Of a stretch of DNA of 64,000 nt, positions 10,095 to 19,318 are shown in pieces. Position numbers and translations under genes: made by a program. Under the pieces are notes generated by a model that saw only the letters and a program-made list of their open reading frames with translations, was not told where the DNA came from and searched no databases. Numbering within the stretch: the stretch's first letter is position 1; each line of letters starts with the position of its first letter. The stretch comes from Bombella saccharophila (GTDB lineage: Bacteria; Pseudomonadota; Alphaproteobacteria; Acetobacterales; Acetobacteraceae): NCBI RefSeq assembly GCF_026385475.1, contig NZ_JANIDW010000001.1:806001-870000 (forward strand), written 5' to 3'.

Positions 10095-11777
10095 TTACTT
10101 AGCAAGAGCCGGTAGCGGGTCCATCAGGCCAGGGTTATCGGCATAATCAACAGGCACAGCAATCACAACTGGGCCTTGTGTCTCCATCCCCTCACGCAGA
10201 GCAGCTTTGAAGCTCTCTACGCTATTGACGTTAATCCCCTTCGCCCCAAAGGAGCGGGCAAAGGCTGCAAAGTCAATCGGACCGAATGCTACTGCGGCAT
10301 CACGGCCATATTTCTTCTCTTCCTGAATACGGACCATGTTGAAGTGCTGATCCACCCAGATGATATGGATGAGGTTGCTCTTCAGACGAACAGCCGTCTC
10401 CAGGTCCATAGAGGACATCATGAAGCTACCATCGCCAGAGACGGAAATAACCTTCTGCGCTGGGTTAAGGATGCTGGCAGACATACCCCATGGCAGAGCA
10501 ACGCCCATCGTCTGCTGGCCGTTACTGATGAGCATCTGCCGTGCACGGAAGACGTCCAAGAAACGCGCATGCCAAATATGGAAGGACCCCATATCCAAAC
10601 AGATTGTCATATCCTGCGCGACGATGTCTTCCATCACCTTGATGACCTCAAGCGGATGGAGCATCCCCTGCTGGGTGCTTTTTGCCTTCTCGAAAGCGAG
10701 CTTTTGAGACGCACGATACAGCTCTAAAATCTTATCCAAAGCAGCACCGTTGGAAAGGCCAGAAACCTCCCGCGTCAGATGCTTCAATGTATGAACAATG
10801 GAGCCAATCAACTCAATTTCTGGATTAAAGGCATTGTCCAGCTGAGCCGGAACGACATCAATATTCACAATCGGGCGATCAGGCTTCGTGTTCCAAAGGC
10901 CGGGATCATACTCAATGGGGTTATACCCAATGGCAATGACAAGGTCCGCCTCTTGCAGCAGGTAATCACCATACTGGTTGTGGAACAACCCAATCCGACC
11001 ACAGAAGCGCGACTGCAAGTCTTTAGAGAGAGTACCAGCAGCCTGGTAGGTCTCCGTTACCGGTAAGTTGGTTGCCTTAATAAAAGCACGGATTGCCTCG
11101 GCATTTTCAGGCTTGCTGGCCTTCATCCCCAATAGGACGACCGGCTTTTTAGCCTTCTTAATCGCCGCAGCGGCATCCTTAATCTCATCCTCTGGGGCTG
11201 GGCCAGCTTTAGCAAAGCTGCGTTTACCCATTAGCGGATAATCTTTGGTGATTTCTGCATTCAACACATCCATCGGGATGCTTACAAAGGCACCGCCCTG
11301 CCGGGGGCTCTCTGCTGCACGAAAAGCATTGCCGATCACCTCGGAGGCCGCAGCAGGATCACCAATCTCTGCGCTATATTTCGTCACCGGGCGCAACATG
11401 CTGACTGTATCCATGCTCTGATGGGTCAATTTCAGCAAATCAGCACGCCCAACAGCCCCGCCAATGGTGAGGACAGCATCACCCTCGGAGGTTGCTGTTG
11501 CCAAACCGGTTGTCAGGTTGGACACACCGGGGCCGGATGTGGCAATCGCCACACCAGCTTTACCCGTGATACGGCCAATCCCCCCCGCCATAAAGACGGC
11601 ATTTTGCTCATGCCGCGCTACAATGGTGCGGATGGGAGAATCTTCCAATGCCTCAAAGAGACGGTCAATCTTTGCACCGGGAATCCCGACAATATGGTCA
11701 ACGCCATGGGCTTCTAAATTACGGACGATAAGATCCGCTGTTGTTTTGCCCGCGTTAGGAGCTTTCTTCTGCGTCAT
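10095..11777 (-). CDS. alsS: Acetolactate synthase, catabolic type
   Basis: 560 residues, a thiamin-diphosphate enzyme. The activating glutamate is E57 in ARHEQNAVFMAGG, and the ThDP/Mg2+ motif is the GDGSFMMSSMDLETA stretch around residues 445-460. It condenses two pyruvates to alpha-acetolactate. The order after alsD, the presence of alsD and the lack of an ilvN regulatory subunit point to the catabolic acetoin type rather than IlvB. Start ATG 11777 has AGGA about 9 nt upstream. A hairpin lies between alsD and alsS. Confidence 0.93.
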   Translation of the reverse strand: MTQKKAPNAGKTTADLIVRNLEAHGVDHIVGIPGAKIDRLFEALEDSPIRTIVARHEQNAVFMAGGIGRITGKAGVAIATSGPGVSNLTTGLATATSEGDAVLTIGGAVGRADLLKLTHQSMDTVSMLRPVTKYSAEIGDPAAASEVIGNAFRAAESPRQGGAFVSIPMDVLNAEITKDYPLMGKRSFAKAGPAPEDEIKDAAAAIKKAKKPVVLLGMKASKPENAEAIRAFIKATNLPVTETYQAAGTLSKDLQSRFCGRIGLFHNQYGDYLLQEADLVIAIGYNPIEYDPGLWNTKPDRPIVNIDVVPAQLDNAFNPEIELIGSIVHTLKHLTREVSGLSNGAALDKILELYRASQKLAFEKAKSTQQGMLHPLEVIKVMEDIVAQDMTICLDMGSFHIWHARFLDVFRARQMLISNGQQTMGVALPWGMSASILNPAQKVISVSGDGSFMMSSMDLETAVRLKSNLIHIIWVDQHFNMVRIQEEKKYGRDAAVAFGPIDFAAFARSFGAKGINVNSVESFKAALREGMETQGPVVIAVPVDYADNPGLMDPLPALAK

Positions 11778-11800
11778 GAGCTACGTTCCTAATCCCATAT

Positions 11801-11826
11801 AACCCCGCCATTATCTAGGCGGTGTT
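11801..11826 (-). other. Intercistronic hairpin between alsD and alsS
   Basis: A 9-bp stem with one mismatch (AACCCCGCC with GGCGGTGTT, plus-strand text) sits in the 77-bp spacer and has no T-tail. Plausible roles are mRNA processing or partial attenuation that sets the ratio of the two enzymes. Confidence 0.4.
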
Positions 11827-11854
11827 ATTGTAAACATATCAAACCAAGTAAAAA

Positions 11855-12586
11855 TCAACCGCCCTCAGCCGTGCGAATAGCCTCATGCAAGCCTGCTGGC
11901 AGGAGGTCGGCCTTAGCGAATTCTTCTGTCTTTGGCAGGGAGATTTCCAAGTCGGACATACGGGCGACTTCCAGCTTGCCAGACTTCACACGGTAATCCG
12001 TCACATGCCCACCATGCTTGCGATCATCACTCAAAACATGGAGGTGATAACCTGCAACATTAATCCCTTGCATATAAGGCGGGGTACGGAAGCCAAGCAT
12101 CACACCGCTAATCTCCCCCATTTTGAAGGTCGGCTGCTTGGCCACAACCTCCAACATGCCCGGGTAAGGCTTATGCTGGCAAAAGACTGTGCGTGTATCG
12201 ACTTTCTCAAACTCACCGGTAAACCGCACAGCCCCAAAGAGGTTAGGGTTATCGATAAGCTCATTTACAAGAGCCTCAAACTCTTCTTTGCTCATGGGCT
12301 TATCAATTGTGACGGTCTTTTCAGGCTCAAAATAGGTCACACAAGCGAAAGGGGTCTTCATATCCGCTGTCGTGCCAGAAGCAATCCCCTCGGAGCGGAA
12401 CTGCCGTACCTCCCCTTCGGTGACGATCATCTCACCATCTAGAGCATCAAACGTACCCAGACCGAAATCACCATGCTGAACCAGCTCACCCAGCGTCATT
12501 TCGCCGTCATAAACAGCGTCCAACAACGCGGCCATGGTAGATGTCTGGAAAAGACGGTTCGGCTTTACACCTGAAGGTCGAGTCAT
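11855..12586 (-). CDS. alsD: Alpha-acetolactate decarboxylase
   Basis: 243 residues from the ATG at 12586, with CAGGGGG upstream; the frame extends further upstream but family length fits this start. The zinc site is visible as H181-x-H183 and H194 in YHLHVLSDDRKHGGHV, and the substrate-side region as MLGFRTPPYMQG. It converts alpha-acetolactate to acetoin. First gene of alsD-alsS, divergent from a LysR regulator, the classic AlsR/BudR arrangement. Confidence 0.94.
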   Translation of the reverse strand: MTRPSGVKPNRLFQTSTMAALLDAVYDGEMTLGELVQHGDFGLGTFDALDGEMIVTEGEVRQFRSEGIASGTTADMKTPFACVTYFEPEKTVTIDKPMSKEEFEALVNELIDNPNLFGAVRFTGEFEKVDTRTVFCQHKPYPGMLEVVAKQPTFKMGEISGVMLGFRTPPYMQGINVAGYHLHVLSDDRKHGGHVTDYRVKSGKLEVARMSDLEISLPKTEEFAKADLLPAGLHEAIRTAEGG

Positions 12587-12678
12587 ATTGCCCCCTGTGT
12601 TGTTACTGTCTTCCTCCCTAAAACAGCTTAGGGAAGGCCACAAATATATAGTTACCATTACCACCATATATCTTATAT
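12587..12678. promoter_or_regulatory. Divergent alsD / LysR control region
   Basis: The 92-bp spacer holds an A+T-rich block at 12640-12680 with ATATAT elements flanking GTTACCATTACCACC, likely LysR-type half-sites. Towards alsD a -10-like TATATT is present but no -35, consistent with activator dependence. The alsD leader can fold a CCCTAA/TTAGGG hairpin (12616-12633) just upstream of the ribosome-binding site. Confidence 0.5.
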
Positions 12679-13602
12679 ATGGCTCCTATGGAGATTCGTC
12701 ATTTTCGCTATTTTGTGACCATTGCTGAGACAGGCAACATCACCCATGCTGCTGAAAAGCTGGGGATGGAACAACCACCCCTCAGCCAGCAAATCCGCCG
12801 TTTAGAACATACACTCGGCGTTGCCCTCTTTCGCCGCCAAGCACGCGGTGTCAGCCTAACAGAAGCCGGACGCGCACTCCTGCCCCATGCGCGTTTGATT
12901 CTCGACTTACGCCGTCAATTCATTGAGGATGCACACGGCCTTGCCAGAGGGGAGAAGGGCCATCTACGCATTGGCTTAGCAGGGGCTGTCCCCCTCCTCC
13001 CCAGCATTCCTTTTGCCATCCGCCAATTCAGCACCATTGCGCCGGGCGTTACCCTCTCCCTAGAGGAAAGTAACACTCCCGCCTTGTGCGAGGCCTTACT
13101 CTCCTACCGCACGGACATCACAATTTTGCGCCCGCCTGTGCCGGATCAAGCGAATGTCCATGTCATTCCTTTATTAGATGAACCGACCCTCATCGCCTTA
13201 CCGAAAGGGCATCCTTTTACCAATGTAGCAGAGATTCACCTCAGCCGCTTAGCCACCGAGCCACTCATCATCTTCCCGCGGGAATTAGGGCCGGGATTCT
13301 TTGACGCTATATTAGCGGCTTATCGCGATGCAGGGGTTACGCCTGCCCTTGGCCAACAAGCCCCACAAATTGCAGGAACCATCCCCCTTGTGGCCGCGGG
13401 CTTGGGGGTGTCCATCGTCCCCCAATCACTCCACCAACTTCATACAGGTGGGGTAACATTCCATAAAATCGCACGGCCTGCCCCCCATGCAGCCCTCGCG
13501 ATTGGGGTGCGCAGAGGCGAACAGCCACCCCTCATCAACCATTTCATCAGCGTATTACAACAGGCCTGCAAAACACATACCGAATTGCCTGACCTGCCAT
13601 AA
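12679..13602 (+). CDS. alsR: LysR-family regulator, probable acetoin-operon activator
   Basis: About 307 residues. The N-terminal winged helix-turn-helix is HFRYFVTIAETGNITHAAEKL with LSQQIRRLEHTLGVALF, and the C-terminal periplasmic-binding-like effector domain runs from about residue 93. It is divergent from alsD-alsS with a 92-bp shared control region, so by position it is the AlsR/BudR activator; acetate is the effector in known relatives. The start may be ATG 12679 or ATG 12688 (MEIRHFRYF); neither has a Shine-Dalgarno, so the message could be nearly leaderless. Confidence 0.85.
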   Translation: MAPMEIRHFRYFVTIAETGNITHAAEKLGMEQPPLSQQIRRLEHTLGVALFRRQARGVSLTEAGRALLPHARLILDLRRQFIEDAHGLARGEKGHLRIGLAGAVPLLPSIPFAIRQFSTIAPGVTLSLEESNTPALCEALLSYRTDITILRPPVPDQANVHVIPLLDEPTLIALPKGHPFTNVAEIHLSRLATEPLIIFPRELGPGFFDAILAAYRDAGVTPALGQQAPQIAGTIPLVAAGLGVSIVPQSLHQLHTGGVTFHKIARPAPHAALAIGVRRGEQPPLINHFISVLQQACKTHTELPDLP

Positions 13603-13607
13603 CCACC

Positions 13608-13874
13608 TTACATGCCTAAAGCGCGCCGATAAATATCCAACAATGTTTCTTGCTCTTCAATCTCAGCAGGCTCTTGCTTACGCAATTTGATAATCTGTTT
13701 GACCACTTTGACATCAAACCCTGCGGATTTTGCCTCAGTGAAAATATCACGAATATCCGCCCCTAATGCTTTACGTTCCTCCTCCAAACGCTCCACACGC
13801 TCGATGATAGAACGCAAGCGATCTGCCGCAATACCGCCTGTTACCGTACCTTCATCACCCTGACCCATATCCAT
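13608..13874 (-). CDS. DUF2312 (UPF0335) family protein
   Basis: 88 residues from the ATG at 13874, which has AGGAGAGAG upstream. The core RLRSIIERVERLEEERKALG, then DIRDIFTEAKSAGFDVK and IKLRKQEP, is the conserved small alphaproteobacterial DUF2312 family. It is predicted to be helical with a possible coiled coil. Function is unknown; some members have been linked to GapR, an alphaproteobacterial nucleoid protein that recognises overtwisted DNA, and this protein has the same layout. Convergent with the LysR gene, 5 bp between stops. Confidence 0.85.
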   Translation of the reverse strand: MDMGQGDEGTVTGGIAADRLRSIIERVERLEEERKALGADIRDIFTEAKSAGFDVKVVKQIIKLRKQEPAEIEEQETLLDIYRRALGM

Positions 13875-14253
13875 AAATCTCTCTCCTACCAATGTCTCTA
13901 TATGCCAAAATATTTAAGGCGGCTTATCGCCCCCTTATGAAGGGGTCAATACCACTGCTAGAACAAAAGGCTCTATCCCTTTTGCTGCTACCTATGCAAA
14001 AACGCCACTAACCTACCAAAAAATATAGCAAATCACAAAAACACAAACGTAAATAACGCGTAACGTCCTATTGCATAAATCCACAAACTCCACCACAGCC
14101 CATAAAAATCACGCTCCACAGCCTATACACGCCCCCCATGCTTGTTACCGCTTGAATGAAAGCTGCTAGACGCTTTACAAAGAGCAGATAGAAACAAGAG
14201 ACAAACCCTCTGCCTCAATTAGTGTTTCCCAACAGGAAAGGTAACGCCCTATC
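13875..14253. other. Intergenic region upstream of zwf
   Basis: No gene seen. It holds two stem-loops without T-tails: CCCCTT-ATG-AAGGGG (13931-13945) and CAAAAGG/CCTTTTG just after it. The A+T-rich middle (14020-14110) has stop codons in all frames. Promoters for the DUF2312 gene and zwf must lie here, but I find no convincing -35/-10 pair; TTGAAT near 14152 is a weak -35 candidate for zwf. Confidence 0.4.
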
Positions 14254-15729
14254 ATGGCTCACTCTCAACAGACCGCACCGTTTGATTATGTCATTTTCGG
14301 CGCCACGGGCGATCTGACGATGCGCAAGCTCCTCCCCGCCCTGTATAATCAGCTCCGTATTGGGCATGTTCCTGAGGACGCACGCATCATCGGCACAGCC
14401 CGCTCAGAGCTATCAACTGAGGAATATCGCACACGCGCGCAGGAAGCTTTAGAGCATTTTCTCCCCGCTCCCCATAAAGATGCAGCCCTCATTGAGCGTT
14501 TTCTCAAAAAAATCCATTACGTTACATTAGATGGCACGAAGGAAGATCCTGCCTCTTGGGATGACCTTCACACCGTCTTAAAACAATCCCCAGCAGACCG
14601 CATCCGCGTCTTTTATTTCTCTACTGCTCCACAGCTTTTTGAGGCAATTAGCGAAAATCTGCACCGCTTCAGCTTCATCACGCCACAATCCCGCGTTGTG
14701 CTGGAGAAACCCATTGGGACCGATAGTGCCTCTGCCCGCGCTATTAATGAAGGTGTAAGCCGCTTTTTTAAAGAAGAACAAATCTTCCGCATCGACCATT
14801 ATCTCGGCAAAGAGACTGTACAAGACATCATCGCCCTACGCTTTGCCAACCCTGTTTTTAACGCAGTATGGTCAGCTGAGCATATCCAAAGCATCCAAAT
14901 CACTGCCGCAGAGACGGTGGGTGTCGAGGGCCGCGCTGCTTATTATGATACATCCGGTGCCCTGCGCGATATGATTCAAAACCATCTATTGCAAGTGCTT
15001 AGCCTATGCGCGATGGAAGCCCCGGCAGACCTTGGTGCGGATTCCGTGCGCGATGCTAAAGTGAAGGTCCTCAAAGCCCTACGCCCTATCCCTCCCGAAA
15101 AAGTAGCCAGCGAGACACTTCGCGCCCAATATATCACTGGGACAATGGATGATGTAAAAGTCCCCGGCTATTTGGAAGAGCTTGGCGATAACAGCAATAC
15201 AGAGACCTACGCCGTTATGCGCGCTTATGTCGATACACCACGTTGGAAGGATGTCCCTTTCTATATCCGCACCGCCAAACGCTCTCATAAAAAAGTGAGC
15301 GAAGTAGTGGTAACCTTCAAAAAAACAGCGTCCTCCCTATTCGGTAAAGATGGGGAGCATAACCGCCTTGTCATCCGCCTTCAGCCTAATGAAGGTTTTG
15401 GCCTTGCCCTGAACATCAAAAACCCCTCCGCTGCGGACTTCTCCCTCCAACATGGTGCTATGGATGGACGCTTCGCCCCGGCTGATGGCTCTCTCATCCC
15501 CGATTCTTACGAGCGTCTCATGCTAGATGCTGTGCGCGGCTATCCCGCTCTCTTTATCCGCCGCGATGAGGTAGAAGCCGCATGGGCATGGGTAGAGCCC
15601 ACATTGCAGACATGGGCGGCTAATAAAGTGCCGATGACACATTATCCCGCAGGTTCTTACGGGCCAAAAGAAGCACGGGCCTTTATCGCCACCACAGGCG
15701 ATGCATGGCACGAAGATATGAAAAACTAA
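14254..15729 (+). CDS. zwf: Glucose-6-phosphate 1-dehydrogenase
   Basis: 491 residues, typical length. The N-terminal NADP-binding site is FGATGDLTMRKLLPAL, and the substrate/catalytic signature is RIDHYLGKE (D181, H182). It oxidises glucose-6-phosphate to 6-phosphogluconolactone. Acetic acid bacteria generally rely on the pentose phosphate route because glycolysis is often incomplete, which fits the inferred host. It stands alone: no pgl, gnd or edd next to it, and a strong terminator follows. Confidence 0.96.
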   Translation: MAHSQQTAPFDYVIFGATGDLTMRKLLPALYNQLRIGHVPEDARIIGTARSELSTEEYRTRAQEALEHFLPAPHKDAALIERFLKKIHYVTLDGTKEDPASWDDLHTVLKQSPADRIRVFYFSTAPQLFEAISENLHRFSFITPQSRVVLEKPIGTDSASARAINEGVSRFFKEEQIFRIDHYLGKETVQDIIALRFANPVFNAVWSAEHIQSIQITAAETVGVEGRAAYYDTSGALRDMIQNHLLQVLSLCAMEAPADLGADSVRDAKVKVLKALRPIPPEKVASETLRAQYITGTMDDVKVPGYLEELGDNSNTETYAVMRAYVDTPRWKDVPFYIRTAKRSHKKVSEVVVTFKKTASSLFGKDGEHNRLVIRLQPNEGFGLALNIKNPSAADFSLQHGAMDGRFAPADGSLIPDSYERLMLDAVRGYPALFIRRDEVEAAWAWVEPTLQTWAANKVPMTHYPAGSYGPKEARAFIATTGDAWHEDMKN

Positions 15730-15767
15730 CGCCCCCTCGACCACTTCCCACAGACGACAGCAACACA

Positions 15768-15794
15768 CCGTCCTGCTCCTAGCAGGGCGGTTTT
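15768..15794 (+). terminator. Rho-independent terminator after zwf
   Basis: CCGTCCTGCT (15768-15777) pairs with AGCAGGGCGG (15781-15790), one G-U pair, loop CCT, followed by TTTT. It overlaps an in-frame TTG at 15793 of the next gene, which argues that the next gene starts further down. Confidence 0.8.
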
Positions 15795-15831
15795 GCTATC
15801 CATCCCCTGCTATAATAAGCGAATTAACATC

Positions 15832-16284
15832 GTGACAGACAACACGCCCCCACGGCTTGGCCGCCGCCGCCCAAGGCCGCCGCGCTCTCTCAAACAGCAT
15901 ATCATCCGCCGGCTCATTGTTATCGTCCCAGCCTTTTTCTTAATGTTCATTTTTGTGAGAACAGGGGCACTAGATAGCCTCTATGACCGTTTCACCTTTA
16001 ATAAGTTAAGCTGGTTCGATAATACGGCTTTGGTAGAGCATTTACGGACGGTCATTACCCATAAGGGCCTTACCACCATGCCACGCCGCTGCCTTGTTAT
16101 GGTCGTCAACGGGGATGCGAGTACACCCGTACCCTCTATTGATGTCTTGGGACGGCATGGGAATGGCTGCCCCGGCACAACACCATCGGCTGAGCTGTTA
16201 TTTCACCTTCGTGTTGATCGTGCTGGCCAAAGCATCATGACCGATGCAGGCTCCCCCGGATTATATCGCCCCCTCATCCCTTAA
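15832..16284 (+). CDS. Hypothetical single-pass membrane protein
   Basis: 150 residues if started at GTG 15832; an in-frame TTG at 15793 is inside the zwf terminator and unlikely. No good Shine-Dalgarno is seen at either site, so the start is uncertain. A strongly basic N-terminus (RLGRRRPRPPRSLKQ) precedes one membrane segment (LIVIVPAFFLMFIFV), giving an N-in topology, then about 105 extracytoplasmic residues with two cysteines (in RRCLVMV and GNGCPG). I do not recognise the family. It ends just before rnpB. Confidence 0.6.
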   Translation: MTDNTPPRLGRRRPRPPRSLKQHIIRRLIVIVPAFFLMFIFVRTGALDSLYDRFTFNKLSWFDNTALVEHLRTVITHKGLTTMPRRCLVMVVNGDASTPVPSIDVLGRHGNGCPGTTPSAELLFHLRVDRAGQSIMTDAGSPGLYRPLIP

Positions 16285-16324
16285 CCCTTCCGTTAACTTG
16301 ACCTCCCCCCATGAGGGAGGCATA

Positions 16325-16735
<411 letters not shown>

Positions 16736-16990
16736 AATCATCCTCCCTAACATTATTTTCATCACACAAAGCCATCATCTGTGATGAGCGCGCCCTCATC
16801 ATGGCGTATAGCGGCCTCTCTTGGCGCGCCATTTACCAGCATTTCTCACGCTTAATACAGCACATACCTCCTATAGATTCTCTTTATAATCTATTTGCAT
16901 TTTATTAATTTTAGAGCTGCTCATTCCCCCTCCTCGCAGATTATTTACCTTAAAAAACGCACTCAAACGCCATTTTTGCGCAATAAAACT

Positions 16991-17018
16991 TTGACGTCCC
17001 ATGAAATCCCATGATAAC
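16991..17018 (+). promoter_or_regulatory. Candidate dcw-cluster promoter (Pmra)
   Basis: TTGACG (16991-16996), 16-bp spacer, GATAAC (17013-17018). The spacer and -10 are interleaved with the MraZ repeats, which suggests direct autorepression by occlusion. The leader to the mraZ ATG would be about 70 nt. Confidence 0.55.
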
Positions 17019-17031
17019 CCATAATTTCCCA
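16998..17031. promoter_or_regulatory. MraZ box: four 10-bp-spaced TGGG repeats
   Basis: CCCA occurs at 16998-17001, 17008-17011, 17018-17021 and 17028-17031, exactly every 10 bp; read on the minus strand this is TGGG-N6 repeated four times. MraZ is known to bind direct TGGGN repeats with 5-bp spacers upstream of its own operon. One more repeat than the minimal three is present. Confidence 0.75.
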
Positions 17032-17093
17032 AAGAGGGGAATTTTGTATCCATCGTCCATCATTCAGGCAAAGGGGAGGGGCATTTCAAAACA

Positions 17094-17570
17094 ATGACGA
17101 TGTTTCTCGGTACCCATGCCAGCCGGGTGGATGCAAAAGGGCGCATCTCCATCCCTTCTCCCTTTCGGACAGTCCTACGCGATAATGCCCGGCCGGGTGA
17201 TGCGATGATGATTATCCGCCCCTCGCACCTCCATGATTGTTTGGAAGGCTGGACATCCTCCGCCTTCTTCTCCTTCTCCAACGCGTTGGATGAGTATGAT
17301 CCTTTCTCTGAGGATCATGACGACCTCGCCACAAGCCTGTATGCTGATGCTTATCCGCTCGATTGCGATAAAGAGGGGCGCGTCAACCTCCCCAAGGCGT
17401 TAAAGGAACATGCCAACCTAGAGGGGGAAGTCACCTTCATGGGGCTAGGGCGTGTCTTTCAGATATGGAACCCCGCTCTTGCTGAAGAGCGTAGGAAGCA
17501 GGCCCGCAGCCGTGCGCGTGAGCTGGGTCGCCACAAAGCTACCTCCACACGGGAGGGGTCCACATCATGA
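17094..17570 (+). CDS. mraZ: Transcriptional regulator MraZ
   Basis: 158 residues with two AbrB-like SpoVT domains: [19 protein letters not shown] at the start and [17 protein letters not shown] near residue 90. MraZ forms ring-shaped multimers and represses its own dcw operon. GGGGAGGGG precedes the ATG at a rather long distance. Stop overlaps the rsmH start by ATGA. First gene of the dcw cluster. Confidence 0.95.
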   Translation: MTMFLGTHASRVDAKGRISIPSPFRTVLRDNARPGDAMMIIRPSHLHDCLEGWTSSAFFSFSNALDEYDPFSEDHDDLATSLYADAYPLDCDKEGRVNLPKALKEHANLEGEVTFMGLGRVFQIWNPALAEERRKQARSRARELGRHKATSTREGSTS

Positions 17571-18544
17571 ACCACGCTCTTTATCGCATAGCTGAGGACA
17601 TGCAGCAGGAAGGGCACTTCCCCGTTATGCTGCCAGAAGTGCTAGAGACATTAGCCCCCAAACCGGGCGGGACTTATCTGGATGGCACCTTTGGTGGTGG
17701 CGGCTATAGCCGTGCCCTCCTCCGCGCCGCGGCCTGCACAGTCCATGCGATTGATCGCGACCCTGATGCAATTAAACGCGGCCAGCCTCTCATTGCTGCC
17801 TCAGAGGGCCGGTTGCACCTCCATCAAGGCACCTTTAGCGCGATGGAAGAGCTTGTCGGCGCATATGGACCTTTTGATGGCATCGTCTTGGACCTCGGCG
17901 TCTCATCCTTCCAACTCGACCAAGAAGAACGCGGCTTTTCCTTCCGTCATGATGGGCCTTTAGATATGCGGATGAGCGCAACCGGCCCTAGTGCGGCCGA
18001 TATCGTCAATGGGGAGAGCGAAGCTGCTCTGGCAGATATTCTGTACCATTATGGGGAGGAACGCCGCTCCCGCCGGGTTGCCCGCGCTATTGTGGATGCT
18101 CGCCAGAGCGGCCCCCTCCAGACGACGGGGCAACTTGCCGAAATCATCCGCAAGGCTGTGCCGAAAGAACGGCCCAATTTCGACCCTGCGACGCGGAGCT
18201 TCCAAGCCATCCGCATCGCTGTGAATGACGAACTAGGCGAGCTAGAGCGCACCTTAAAAACGGCCCCTAACTTGCTCGCCCCGGGCGGTATTTTCTGTAT
18301 TGTGACCTTCCATTCCCTAGAGGATAGAATGGTCAAGCGCGCCCTTGCCCAGCTAACGGGCCGTGTTGCGGGGCCTTCGCGCCATACCCCTCTCTCCTTA
18401 CAGCAGGCAGAAGCCCCCGCTTTTGCGCTGCTCCATACACGCCCTCGCTCTCCCTCCGAGACAGAGCTTACCCTTAACCCTCGTTCCCGCAGCGCACGTT
18501 TGCGCGCTCTGCGGCGTATTTCCGCCCATGGAGCTTCCGCATGA
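17567..18544 (+). CDS. rsmH: 16S rRNA m4C1402 methyltransferase
   Basis: 325 residues. [13 protein letters not shown] opens the conserved region, with SAM-binding [14 protein letters not shown] and AIDRDPDA, then [16 protein letters not shown] and the C-terminal [13 protein letters not shown]. It methylates N4 of C1402 in 16S rRNA. Overlaps mraZ and ftsL by ATGA at both ends. Confidence 0.97.
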   Translation: MNHALYRIAEDMQQEGHFPVMLPEVLETLAPKPGGTYLDGTFGGGGYSRALLRAAACTVHAIDRDPDAIKRGQPLIAASEGRLHLHQGTFSAMEELVGAYGPFDGIVLDLGVSSFQLDQEERGFSFRHDGPLDMRMSATGPSAADIVNGESEAALADILYHYGEERRSRRVARAIVDARQSGPLQTTGQLAEIIRKAVPKERPNFDPATRSFQAIRIAVNDELGELERTLKTAPNLLAPGGIFCIVTFHSLEDRMVKRALAQLTGRVAGPSRHTPLSLQQAEAPAFALLHTRPRSPSETELTLNPRSRSARLRALRRISAHGASA

Positions 18545-19263
18545 TCCGTTTTGCTACTCTTCTCTGCGCCGCTATGGCCGCTGGGTCTGGCCTCTTTCTT
18601 TACACAAAGAAGCATGAGACCCTTGTGCTGAATCAAGATATCCGCAAAACGGTGGAGGAAACCCGTCGCGTCCAACAAGAGACGGCAATACTCCGCACAC
18701 AATGGGCGTTGCTTAACCAGCCAGACCGCCTCTCTGCGCTATCGCAACGCGTGCTGCCTCAGCTAAAGCAGGTCGAGCCTACACAATTTGTGCAACTCAC
18801 CAATTTGCGCGAACGTCTCCCCGCAATTAGCCATCATATGATCGCTATGACACCCGTACGAGAACAAGCCCAACATACCCTAACAGCTCTCACCACGGCC
18901 TCTGCCCCTGCCGCAACACCGCATAATGCTGCACATAACCGTAACATCAGCACAACCACTGGGGCGGAGAAACAAACCGTCACAAATCATACTCTAGAGC
19001 AAGACCTCGCCTTGCTGAGTGAAACTGATGCCCCCAAACCAATACATCATCATCGTCATGATGCTGACCTAGCCCTCCACAAATCCCATATTGTGCCGGC
19101 CCATCCACATACAACATCTACAGACGATGTTGCTTGGCATCCAACCGCCTCTTCCCATCAAGGAGACCATCATAACCATGCAAGGGGCATCCATACGGCT
19201 GCTCTCTCAAATAGTGATGACGACCAAAGCCCTCTACCACCGCCTATCCCTCTAACAAATTAA
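18541..19263 (+). CDS. ftsL: FtsL-like division protein with long His-rich tail
   Basis: 240 residues, against roughly 90-130 in most FtsL proteins. A short N-terminus and one membrane segment ([18 protein letters not shown]) precede a helical coiled-coil region from about 25 to 75 ([15 protein letters not shown] then LNQPDRL, the FtsL/LPTQ-like hinge). Residues from about 120 to 240 form a low-complexity tail rich in His, Thr, Ala and Asp. FtsL joins FtsB and FtsQ in the periplasmic divisome regulator complex. Call rests on position between rsmH and ftsI plus topology. The tail keeps the same frame, so a simple frameshift does not explain it. Confidence 0.85.
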   Translation: MIRFATLLCAAMAAGSGLFLYTKKHETLVLNQDIRKTVEETRRVQQETAILRTQWALLNQPDRLSALSQRVLPQLKQVEPTQFVQLTNLRERLPAISHHMIAMTPVREQAQHTLTALTTASAPAATPHNAAHNRNISTTTGAEKQTVTNHTLEQDLALLSETDAPKPIHHHRHDADLALHKSHIVPAHPHTTSTDDVAWHPTASSHQGDHHNHARGIHTAALSNSDDDQSPLPPPIPLTN

Positions 19264-19318
19264 AACGCGTACATTATCTTGCTCTCTCCCATAACCTAGT
19301 GATCGAACCTCCCTCCCC

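Larger units (their letters stand above)
16737..17093. other. Intergenic region between rnpB and mraZ
   Basis: No coding sequence is apparent. It contains a palindromic TGGCGCGCCA-like segment near 16823, an ATAGATT/AATCTAT inverted repeat (about 16872-16894) with an A+T-rich surround, and at its right end the MraZ repeats and candidate dcw promoter described separately. Confidence 0.5.

Noticed and set aside
10176-10727. Open frame antisense to alsS (183 codons)
   Set aside because: AlsS is complete with ThDP motifs; the antisense product looks like no protein family and lacks start signals.
11885-12442. Open frame antisense to alsD (185 codons)
   Set aside because: alsD has its zinc ligands and proper context; the opposite frame is a shadow.
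18049-18702. Open frame antisense to rsmH and ftsL (217 codons)
   Set aside because: Extremely Arg/Ser-rich, overlaps two well-supported genes, no start signal.
18900-19263. His-rich tail of FtsL as a frameshifted or fused extra gene
   Set aside because: The frame continues without interruption from the membrane segment, no internal ribosome-binding site or separate domain is visible.
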